Below, piece after piece: positions 49,679 through 60,116 of a stretch of 64,000 nt of DNA. The first letter of the stretch is position 1, and each line of letters opens with the position of its first letter. The position numbers and the translations under genes are program-made. Under the pieces are notes generated by a model that saw only the letters and a list, made by a program, of their open reading frames with translations, did not search any database and was not told where the DNA came from. The stretch is from NCBI GenBank assembly GCA_947846985.1, contig CANTUZ010000007.1, positions 32,244,355-32,308,354 on the forward strand. The letters run 5' to 3'. This DNA is from Fratercula arctica. Lineage: Eukaryota > Chordata > Aves > Charadriiformes > Alcidae.

Positions 49679-50693
49679 AATAGGTTGCAAATTGCATTCA
49701 AGGGAAAGTCACATCTTATCATAGAAATCGTTGTGTAGCGAAGCCCAGTGTTATTGATGGAAGACACAAAATAGCTGGTTGTTTCCAGGTTTTCTTGACA
49801 GACAATTTATAGATTCTCTTATCCAAATTTATTAATTTTTAGCTCATAAGTTATGGCATTGCAACAATTTTTAAAATATTAATTTTAACTGGATCTTTCT
49901 GACAAATTAAAGCACCCTTCCAGGTAAACACTTTTATAAAAGGGTCTAGAACTTTGCTTTCCAGACGCCAGGTTAGCTATACATTAATCTCAATTGGGAT
50001 AGCTTGAAATTGGGCATTTTTTCAGTTTAAAACGAAATATTTTCTTCATTTTTAATTGAAAAACAAGTATCTGATAATTTTTTTCACCAGCTCTCTGTTG
50101 TGTCACTTCAGAGCTGTTCGTTAATATAATTGGTCCTCTTGCTGCTGAATATGAAAACCTGTAAGCACTTCCATCTGAAAGTGTAATTCTAGCAAATTGC
50201 ATTCCCAAGTAGGCACAAATTTATGATCACTTTTTCCAACATTTTAATTTTGCAGCTGTGGGGTGCTAACTGTATGTGCCAAATCAGATTTTTTTTTTTC
50301 TTTCTTTTTTTTTTTAAACTATTGCAACTTGCTTGTTAAGGAGTTATTTTTCTCTTCTGCACTGCTCCCACTCTGTTGATTAGAGGTTTGTTTCTTTGGT
50401 AATGCGTCTCTCTCCTTGAGGCAGTTAATGATTACAGACAACTCTCTAACCTATAATTCTGGGGGAAGGTTATTGAGAAGGTGATATGGCAACGATTGTA
50501 ATTGTTTCTGTGGCTTAGAAATGTCCTAGTCTTTGCTGGGCAGGTATCAGGTCCTGGAGTGGAAGCGGTTCTGGTGTCCAGGATTAAAGACACTTTCCTG
50601 TGTTATTTATTCCCAAATCACTCCAGTTCATAAGGTTACAAAGAACATTGTGAAAGATGCTAAACTGCTTTTTAATTCTTAATAAAATGTCAA
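49679..50693. other. Non-coding segment, no gene recognised
   Basis: This is AT-rich unique sequence with a T-rich tract at about 50,289-50,317; there are no open frames of note. Confidence 0.6.
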
Positions 50694-50862
50694 TAAAATA
50701 GAATCATAGAGTGGTTTGGGTTGGAAGGGATCTTAAAGATCATCTAGTTCCAGCCCCCCTGCCCTGGGCAGGGACACCTCCCACTAGACCAGGTTACTCA
50801 AAACCCCATCCAGCCTGGCCTTGAACACCTCCAGGGATGGGGCAGCCACAACTTCTCTGGGC
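50694..50862 (-). mobile_element. CR1 LINE, 5'-truncated 3' fragment, antisense
   Basis: Read on the plus strand, AGAATCATAGAGTGG followed by GGTTGGAAGGGATCTTAAAG, then AGACCAGGTTACTCA and CCTTGAACACCTCCAGGG, is the reverse complement of the avian CR1 3' untranslated end. The AGAATCATAGA run corresponds to the ATTCTATG-type tail that ends CR1 elements, so the element's 3' end is at the left and its 5' truncation at about 50,862, just after CTTCTCTGGGCA. No reverse transcriptase or other coding part remains. Fragments this short are typical of CR1 because of truncated reverse transcription. Identity to the remembered consensus is high, so this may be one of the younger repeats in the window. 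Confidence 0.95.
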
Positions 50863-53012
50863 AAAAATGGTGCCTATTCCATACCAGGCAGAAGATGACC
50901 TTCATAGGCTTGAGGATGGGACCTCCAAGGGAGATACGCTCAGCTGGTGGAGGGGTGGCCCATAACTCCTGGCGTGATTTTAGAGCCTCAGGAGCCTTTG
51001 CGAGCTGTGGAGCATCTTTGGTTTCAGATGGCAGGATAACAATCATTCATTTGTCCAATGATTTTGATTGAAAAGAGATCAGTTGAACAATTTGTATTGG
51101 AGATTTTGTTATTTTTTCAGCATGGAGAAGAGTTGTTTATGAGCCTTAAATGGAAAAAATGTTACCTTTAGTAATTTCATTACTAGTAATTTGAATGGAG
51201 CAGCGTGAGCATCCATACACCTGAAATTCAAATCCTAAATACTGCAGTTATTCACATATTGTATGTAGGTGCCTTGCCATGGGAGCCGCGTTCCCACATC
51301 ACGGGGCCACTGCTCGTTTGGATTTTCCCAGTGGATGCATAGGAGCAATTTGTCAAAAAAATGACTAGTGTTTTGCCACTTTAAAACCATGGAAACATCA
51401 CAATGTTCTTTTAGAAATGACTCCATGAATTAATTGCAAATTACTTATTAATGAAACAAATATTCAGCTGTCACTTGAACTAAACTACACGATATGCTTA
51501 ATGATTATTTTGTGAGAAAACACTTTTGTGTTTGTTTGATCTGCCTAGTGTTAACAGCGGTAGAAAAAGAGGAAAGCATTTGGTGTCGGAGTGGAAACTT
51601 GAAACTGGCAAAAAGAACAAGGATAGGAAAAAAATCAGCCAATAATTGCAAAATAGGTGAAATGCCCGAAGAAGCAGCGGATACCTAACAATTATGTTGG
51701 AAAGCTGCTGCCCCAGGTAGCCCTAGTAAGGTAACGAGGGTAAAATATGGTGACACAGGCAGGGAAATCTGGCAGAAAAGGTTTCCACAGTAATATTAAT
51801 TCAGCTGCATTCCATGTCCGCAAAATGAGCGTGAAGGAATTCACCTCATATGGGGTGGGTAAATGTTTGCAAACTACAGAGGGACTCCAAATGAATGCGA
51901 AGTATCACCTGTAGTTCTGCAAATTATAATAAAAATAAATGCGGCTAATTAGGGAACATGCGTTCCTCATGGCTCTGGCATTAGTCTGGGACAATGCCAC
52001 CGAGCTTCCCTGCCCAGACCTTCTGTGTCCCTCTGGAACCGGCTGAGCAATGCTGAGCCCAATGGGACCTTCACGGGTGACCGTGGTGCACTGGGAGGAG
52101 TTTTTCTGCAGGCAGCTTGCTGAAGCCATGCGTTTTTTCCGTGTGCCCTCCATTGCAAGGGGCAGGTATAAATAGGTAACCAAGCCTTTACACTCTTTGC
52201 TGCGCTACTGGTGCTGTTTACACGAGCAGGAACACGGGGCAGTAGAGGAGCGAGGCAGATACGCCTGCGTGCTGAACACATCTCAGGTGTCCTTCTGCTG
52301 GTGCTGCTAAATTATTTACCACTCGGCAAGCGTGTGCCTGCGTGAGATATTTAAAGGAGGGAATCTGAGGTGAAACCCCATCCGTTTACCCAGAGTTGAC
52401 ACTGGAATATTCATTATCACATTAAATCTAACCGCAGCGAAAATGAAGGCTTCCGTTGATTATGTGCTTGCATAAAAGACTTCGTTGGTGGCAAGCCTGT
52501 GTGCCAGAGATCTGAATATATAATCTAGAACGTGGAAACCATTCTCTTTATGGTAAATTTGCCTTCTTGTAAGTTATGAGACTTGGCAGGTTTAAATTAT
52601 GTTTTAAACCTGTGGTGGATTATAAGATTTTTCTAACTGGCCACAAGCAATACTAGATGAGCACGTATCACACATGCCCAATCCCAGCCACAGGCATGAG
52701 TCAGGATTTCCCATGCAAAGTAAAAAAAAATAAAATGCAGATTTGATATCCAGAGAATGCTACATATTTATCTTGGTATAATGTTAGTTTTGCAGGGTTG
52801 GTAGGGAGGTCTCCTCTTCTGGAGTGCTGGGGCAAATAGTCCTGTCTGCACACACCTGCCTTTCCTCCATCCCGAGTTTGTGCTGGAGCAGAGTGAGCAA
52901 CACAGCATGGAGAGGGGTTTGAGCAACCCCTTGGAGTTAAGATGGCAGAAAAGTTCAGTAAAATGCATGGGACTGTCCCCAAAAGAGACATGAGGTATTT
53001 CCTCCCTCTCTT
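50863..53012. other. Non-coding segment, no gene recognised
   Basis: The 190 bases right of the CR1 fragment are moderately GC-rich but do not continue the CR1 consensus. The rest is AT-rich apart from a patch at 51,960-52,280 with overlapping minus-strand frames of 92 and 104 codons. No domain or RNA gene is recognised. Confidence 0.55.
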
Positions 53013-53049
53013 CATCCATCCATCCATCCATCCATCCATCCATCCATCC
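53013..53049. repeat. (CATC)9 tetranucleotide microsatellite
   Basis: There are about nine perfect CATC units. On the minus strand they read as Met-Asp-Gly-Trp repeats inside a spurious 176-codon frame (52,701-53,231). Confidence 0.96.
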
Positions 53050-56000
53050 CTCGCTCCCTCAACGTCTTTCCCCTCCACCACGGATCCTGTTGAATTTAAA
53101 GATTGAAGAAGAGAGAATAATAGAAATGATGAGATGAAACACTTTAGAAGGCCACCTCTTGAGCAGGTGTCCCACCTGGGAACAGGAGGGCTGTTTGCTC
53201 TAGTCTGCTTAGGTCTGTGAATGGGCTTCAAAGCAAAATGTCACAGCGAGGGCTGGGTTTGGTGGAGGTGGGCAGGTACAGAAAGGGGAGAACAAAGACT
53301 GTTTCTCTCAATGCTAAGAATGATGATTCACTTGCAATTAGTAATTCATTGAAATATGTGGCGGGTTGCATCAGCACAAAGAATTTAACAAAAAAAAAAA
53401 AAAAAATCAAGTTCCTCCATCCCTTAATACTTCCAGCAGACTTCCTACTTTGGCAAGTGGCATGTAAGGAACAACACGACCAGAAGCCAGGCTTGCCTAG
53501 TCAGAAATGGCAATTGATAAAGCTTGATTTGGAGCGTGGTTGCAATTTGACCATCATCTTCCAGAAAATCATAAGCCTTTTTTTCTCAGAATGCTGGAGA
53601 TACTTTATGGCATGTTCTTCTCTTTATGCCTCCTGTTTTCATCTTTACTTGTAAATGTACTTAGTGAGCGAGAATAGAACATAAACACGCAGTAGATACA
53701 AAAGTGCCAAGCACCTTCAACTTCCATTGGTGCCTGCAGAGAGCATAGACAGAAGCAAAATGATCGGTGACTATAACTGAGAGGCAAAAAACCAATCTAT
53801 GTTTAATCAACATTTAAAGGCGCAATTACATGTCCCACAAATCCCCTTTTATATTGCATTTAAAATCCCCTTTACCTGCCCTTTAGTTTTCATGGTTTTC
53901 CTTATCTTCAGTGTCACTTAATCATATTTCAACAGGATTTGCTTCCTTACCGCCCATTTTCTCTTCCTTTCTCATGACACGGTAATGCCAGAACATCATC
54001 CCAATAGTTTCCTTCTACCACGCTTTCAGGTCAGACACCCGTAGATTTGGATTTTTTTTTTTTTTTTTTTAATTCAGGTTCAAGTAGAAAAGAAAAATAC
54101 CTGGTTTGTGGGAGTGACAGATACTATTTTCAAATGTAAATGTCTAGAGCTAGAGCAGGGGAGTAAGGGGAGGCAAACGCAACTCAACGCAACTCTTGTT
54201 TGACTCCTGTTGTGTGTTTGTCCTGGGGGAGCAGCTTTGCTGGGACCCGATGGCCATGATCTGCCCTGCTGCTGGCAAATTTGATACAGATCCATCCTAA
54301 TTCATCATGTGACTGTGAGTTAGTCCTTGGATAACTGATCGGAAGAGGTCGGTGAGTATAGCTGGGGATATTATCCTCTCTCTCACATCACTATCTTTGT
54401 TGTGCATTAAGCTCTCATGATAATTCACAAGAAAATGTATTTTTAAAAGACAGTAAATGTCTGCAGTGGCCAATATTTGAACCTCTGTTCCTGAATTATT
54501 TTTTAATTAAACATAAAGGGCTTTTTTAATAAAAAAGTGCCCCAAAGTGCTGTTAATCCAAATTCTGAGGAGTTTGTGCCAGCAGAAGTCAGTCTTCTTA
54601 TTTTCAAATAATATTTGCATCATATCTCACAAAGCTGAGCACAGAAATGCCTTGTTACAGGAATCCGGAAGGTCCTCTGTATCACAGTGGTGAGGGTCAC
54701 AAGCGCAGAAGATGCCCATTCATGGTCAGTGCTGTAACAGCAAAGCACATCAGAAAACAGATCTGCTGAAGCAGTGCTGGAGGCTCACCCCGAGCAGGGG
54801 TCTGCCCTTCCCCTTCTGGAGGATGACTCTTGACTTTCTTCAGCCTGGTGTTGTGTGAGCTGGTTTTGGTAGGAGTGAACCAAACGGAGACAGGTCCTAC
54901 CAGAGTACAGGGAGGGAGTGTGCACAGGGCTAAGAGGGGAACAGGGCAGAAGGATGCCTGGGACAGACTCTTAAAGGACAAGTTTAGAATGAAATGGTTG
55001 CTTGGAGGAAGAATAAAGAGGTCTTCTTCAAGATAGATGTGACAGCAAGAGGGGAGGACATGAGAGAAGGCTGGGAAGAAGGTAGAAGAGGGTGGAAGAA
55101 GCTGAAGTGCAGGCTGTTGCCAACGCTGACAGCTTGAACAATGAGAGGAAAGGGCTTGTTCGACTTTGATTTGGTTAATGAATATGTGATGAAGAAAGAA
55201 ACACAGAGGCTGATTGTCTGCGGGGGAAGAGGCTTTAAGAGGAAGCAAGGGGCAGATATCTGAAGCAGGTGAGAAGCTACCACAAGGTTGGTCATGGGGC
55301 CAGTTGAGATGAAGGAGCTAGAAAAGGAGGGATGGCTTCAGCAGTGGAAACCAGGATTTAGCAAGCAAATGGAATATGAAGTGTTGTTGTTATTATTTAC
55401 TGAAGGCTGGCTTGTTTTGAATCTAATAAACAGCTTCTGTCAGAAAAATAGAAAACAAGTTTTAAATGTTGGCTTTTACTTTTACTTTGTTTATTAGAGC
55501 AAAGATGGTTAGTTCTGTTTTACTAATATCTTGTAAGTAAACAGAGTGAGAACATTCAGCGTGATAGAGATGATTAAGATGATTAACCATTGAAATTTGG
55601 TTCCACACTGAGCACATAAGAAGGAAGAAAAGGAATGCAATTAATACATTACTATAATAGAAACACTACTAATAGGTAGTAATAATGGCTCTCTATTATT
55701 TATGGTTGATTTTAGAAGAGAGAGAGAGTTCATTTTTGGGCCAAAGCAGTAGACATGAGCACTGAAGGAAAGGAAAAAACTTCTAACTGAGTAGAAATTT
55801 TGATTGTGAGCTGTAAAAGGAAGTCGAGCTGGATATTGAGAAAAATTCAAAAAGATAAAAACGATTTCAGTTTGGTAGTCCTTCACTGGTTCTGCAGTTT
55901 GGCAGCTGTCAACATCTCAAAATATCATCTCACTCAAACTGTTGAAAGAAAGAAACCCTTTGATTTTTCCCTTGAGACTCCCAAGCTGAAAATGGACTCT

Positions 56001-57359
56001 TTGTAGTCTCAGTCTCATTTCAGACAGTTTTTTTTTTTTAAAAACATTCTTGCTGGCAGAAACAACTAATTCATAAATAGAGTCTCTGTTAATTAAATAA
56101 GTTTTATCGTTTTAACTTGCCTTTTAAAATGAAAAAAAAAAGTAAATCTCCAACATTTTCTTCTTTATTATGAATCTTAAGGGACTGAACATCACATTTC
56201 TTGCATCATTAATAATGCAAATTAGTTTTTGTTTGGGTCTCATATAACTTTATAGTTAGAAGTAAATATTTAATGCACAGATCTGGGAAATCAACTCATA
56301 TATAGCAGAAATTTTACTTTATATTTATTGAAAGTTAATGTAAGAAAGATGGGAAGTACTGTGGTTTCTGTTTATTTAACCTTTCTTGCTCTTGCTTTTC
56401 TTTCAGTAGAACTCTTTGTAACTTGTCATTAAACACTGTTATATTCCTACAGTATCTGTTTTTACTATCTTTACAGTAGCCACAGCGTTTAGCATTTAAT
56501 AGCATTTTAAAGTAAAGGTTAAACATATATAGCGTACTTAGGGCTATAAGGATTGTATATTTGGTCCCGATTATTGGCAGGAAAACCAGGTGATTATTTA
56601 CAATAATATCTAAGAATTTGTTGACTTTGCAGCAGTTTTGCTTAGTTTGCTTAATGAAGCAATAGTCAGATAGCCAAAATAAGATTAAACTTCACTCGCC
56701 CTCTATATCGTAATGCCTCGGGAGGGTGGGCGTAAAATACTTTCACTGGTTTACTTGTTAGCACGGGGATAATTTGCAGTTAGTGTATATAGCCTATAGT
56801 AGGTCTTTCTGCCCCGTGTTTTTACGCATTACTGCTGAATGTGTCCTACCTCTCTCCGTCTGAAATGTCTGTAGGAATGATACTATTGCAGACAAATTAC
56901 AGATGCTTCCCCATGACATCTGTGCTTTTTGTAGTGACTCTTGTTTGTGTGTGTGTGTGGTGGATAACAAAAAATAATAAGCATCCTGTTATTTTGTGCG
57001 TGAAATCTGATAGTGAAAAAGACACCAGGGAGAATTCTTCAGTGATAAAAATTTAAATAGACCCATTTATCAATATGACAGAGATTTGACCTGAAAGTTA
57101 AAGTGTTTGAAAGTTAAGTGGGGTTGTGTAAAGAAAGTTGAGGCTGCACTACAGATAGACCATAGGTTTTGTAAGTTATTAAATCAAAATAAAAGGTATT
57201 GACAAAACAATGAATTGCCTGTATCACCCCATCTAATAGCTTCTGGGAGCACTAAATACGTTCTCCACACTAAAGATGTGTGAAGCTTTTCCCTTTCTCA
57301 TACTTTTGTTCTTCTACTCAAAAACATTCGCACCATGGTTGGTTTTATAACAGACTTGG
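53050..57359. other. Non-coding segment, no gene recognised
   Basis: This is mostly AT-rich DNA with a 17-base A run at 53,390-53,406 and a 19-base T run at 54,052-54,070. From about 54,850 to 55,300 the plus strand is purine-rich, which leaves a 183-codon minus-strand frame open (54,697-55,248). That frame is Ser/Pro/Leu-rich without a domain I can name, and I regard it as a compositional effect. Confidence 0.55.
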
Positions 57360-58030
57360 CACCAAATTGTGCCTGGGAATGCTCTGCCAGAGAACTTGCT
57401 CGGAGCGGCGTCGTGGGGAGCAGGAGTGGTGGCATTGCTCTGCCAGCAACAGGACTATTGAACTTTGCAGGTGGGGTCTGAATCACTCTCTTGAGGACTG
57501 GGAAAAAATAAATAATAATGTCACTAGTGTCTTTACTGGGAGAAGGGAGAGCGCGCTGCGGTGCTCTTTGCTCTCCCTGGGAGTCCTCAGCACCATTTCC
57601 GTGCTGGAAATCCGTGGGGTTCAGAGGAGGAGCAGCATCTGGCAGCAGCTGTCCTTCGGGATGTGCTCCCCTTGAACAGGGATACTTTGGGGAGCAAGGA
57701 GCTGCGAGGCTGCTCATGCCGCCTGTGTAATGATGCACCTTCTTGGAGAGGGGCTGAGTTTGTTCATGGAGGGGGGGAAGGTAAACAGCTGTGGGACCTG
57801 CCAGGGATGGGGAGGTTGGGGAGCAGGCGGGGGGCAGCTCTTCACCCTCAGAGTCATCACCTGGGACCTGCATTTTCCTCTGGCTCCTCCAACTCCATGG
57901 GGTTGGAGGGGCATACCCCCTACCTACGGCTTCCCCACCGAGGAGGGAATGAGGCTGGCTCTCTTTGGCTTGAAAACTACACAGATTTGAGGCTATTTGC
58001 CCTCCTGCAGGTTTTTCCATGGAGAGGAGC
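57360..58030. other. GC-rich patch with long overlapping open frames
   Basis: This interval is much richer in G and C than its surroundings. The longest frame of the window, 247 codons on the minus strand (58,041 to 57,298), covers it. It encodes a Pro/Ser-rich product with no recognisable domain, signal peptide or transmembrane segment. Plus-strand frames of 131 and 157 codons cover the same bases. Openness on both strands, low-complexity composition and absence of splice logic argue for chance. An unrecognised single-exon gene or lncRNA promoter region remains possible. Confidence 0.4.
57804..57834 (+). other. G-quadruplex-type sequence
   Basis: Four runs (G3, G4, G4, G6) are separated by loops of 2, 5 and 7 bases, which satisfies the usual G3+N1-7 pattern. 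The run lies inside the GC-rich patch at 57,360-58,030, where such runs often mark promoters; no promoter is otherwise evident. Confidence 0.7.
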
Positions 58031-60035
58031 GTAGAAGACATTACTATTTATAGTGCACAGTACGTGTACACAGCATGACATCCACCGGCTTTTCGAGCAA
58101 ACATCCTACCAGTTTGGAGGGGGGAGGCTTTCCATCTCGGTGTCCCCGAGATGCCCTGTCCCCTCTCCTGGGGAGGTGGGAAATCACACAGGGGTAGCAC
58201 CTATCTCCCCTTGTCTGTAGGTTTCTTTCACTTATGTTTCGATGAAGATACTTGCCCCCCCCGCCATGCAGCTGATCATGAGGTTTAAAGTCAAAGCAAG
58301 TTTTCAGCGCAAATAATGTGAGTTTTAAGGGGAGGGAGAGGAATTGAAAGCAATGATGGTACAAGGGGGTCACGGAGCATCTGCAGACTCTCATTTGGGG
58401 ACGGACCACTTGTGTGTGTGGGGGGAAATGAAGATGGACCAGTGCATTGGTTTAGGTAAGGATTTTTGGGAGTTTTCAAGGGGATGAGGGTCAGCAGTGG
58501 GACTCGGGTTTCCTCGCTGCCCGCTCCCTGCCTGACCGCTGGGTTACACGGCGCCTCTTTGTGTTCATGTAGGGGTTTGGGAAATCAGAACATCTTCATC
58601 TGAGCTTGATTCTCGATACGGAAAAGATAGCTGACAATGGCAATAAAAATAACAGTAAGCAGTTGGAAAGGCCCAGCTCAAATCGTGCTCTGTCAACAGC
58701 TTTGCAATCTGTATAAATATGAGTGGAAAGACAAACAACTCTGATTTCTCTTTAAGAATGTGAGTATCCATTGTCGTAGATTTAAATTAGGATGTTTTCC
58801 TTGTACTGTATGTAAATTCCTTCTTGGCAAATAACCCATGTCCACTAATGTATGTGTATTTTGGGTCTGTATAGTTTTGGTCTCTGTGAAATACAATGAA
58901 ATCTGATAGCACACAGAAATACTTGCATGGAATGTCAAATTTTTTTTGTGTGCGCTTCTCACATATCCATAAAAGAGTTTACACATTTCTAATTACTCAT
59001 TCAAAAAGAGACTTTACAGCACTTTTAAAAGAGAGCCAATTTTTTCCCTACTGTGTTCTGTTTTTACAGCTTGTGGAAAGCTTATTTAACGAAAGTTTAA
59101 GTAATCAGCGAAAGTCATTTCTGAGAAAAGACTGACAGATATGAAGCCTCTTTTCACACTTCATAAGAGGTGGAGATAGTAGCCATAAAATTTACAGCTG
59201 AATAGTACTCTGTTTAGATTAAGTTATAGAATTATTAGTGTTTCAGGCATCTGATAGATTTTAGGGAAGTTAAATATTTTAAATGATTATATATGCTATG
59301 GTGTAGCCGAGCTCAAAGTGTGCAACACCAGTAACAACCTACCCCTCCAAACCCAGCAACCTGCACACTCCCACGGGGCTGATATTGTGCTAAAAATATG
59401 TGTTTGCAGCTGACTTAGCTTCATGATACATTAATAAAATGCTAGCGGTATGTTCCCTTCGCACAGGCTCACCTCTGGCTATGAAAGTATGAATTCCCGG
59501 GCTATGGAAAAGAACAGACAGGGCATGTTGGGTAAGAGAGGAGCCAGTAGGGAGCTCAGCACCATCAGCATCTCTGTCCCAGCAGAGCAAGGACACACGA
59601 GTTTTACTGTATGAGAGACCTGGCTACGGAGTGGTTGAGCATAAATGAATTCTTCTGCAGGTCATGACCAATTATGTGTTAAAGTGAGATGAATAAAAGA
59701 GGAAGAACTTGGCTGTATTATGAGACTGAAGAGTTCATGAGAAATCTCATGGAAACGGACATGCCTTTTAGAGATAGTAATAGGCATTTGAGTGTGAATC
59801 TTTCCAAATATTATGAGATGCCCAGATGTTATGGCAATGGGTAACAAATACAAATACTTACGGCAACATATAAATAAGCAAACAAAAGAAATTACTAAAG
59901 GCATTTAAATGTTATGCTCTCTGTGTCATCCCTTCAACCTGTTTTTTTTGGTAGTGCTTTTGATGTAACTGCTTACCCAGGAGCAAGCAGCAGAAAGGCT
60001 TTCATAGTTCTTTAAAATAACATAAATTGTGCGAG
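58031..60035. other. Non-coding segment, no gene recognised
   Basis: After a short GC-rich tail to about 58,560, the DNA is AT-rich and has only short frames. I see nothing else that I can support. Confidence 0.6.
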
Positions 60036-60116
60036 CTGGAGTTCAGTCCCACTGCAGTTACTTTGAGGTTTGCCATTGGTTTTGATAGAACAAGAACCAA
60101 ATCAGGGAAGCCTCGT
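60036..60116. mobile_element. Possible palindromic MITE-like relic
   Basis: GAGTTCAGTCCCACTGCAGT, then GCCATTGGTTTTGATAGAAC and AAATCAGGG, follows the order of the CCCATTGACTTCAATGGGAGCAGGATCAGGG half of the sauropsid hairpin repeats, with several substitutions. Only one arm is legible, so the call is tentative. Confidence 0.35.

Noticed and set aside
50863..51060. Possible continuation of the CR1 element to the right
   Set aside because: The sequence after CTTCTCTGGGCA does not follow the CR1 consensus as I know it, so the fragment is taken to be truncated there.
52701..53231. 176-codon minus-strand frame with Met-Asp-Gly-Trp repeats
   Set aside because: The repeat core is the (CATC)9 microsatellite and the flanks show no domain.
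54697..55248. 183-codon minus-strand frame
   Set aside because: It lies opposite a purine-rich plus strand, is Ser/Pro/Leu-rich and has no recognisable domain or splice context.
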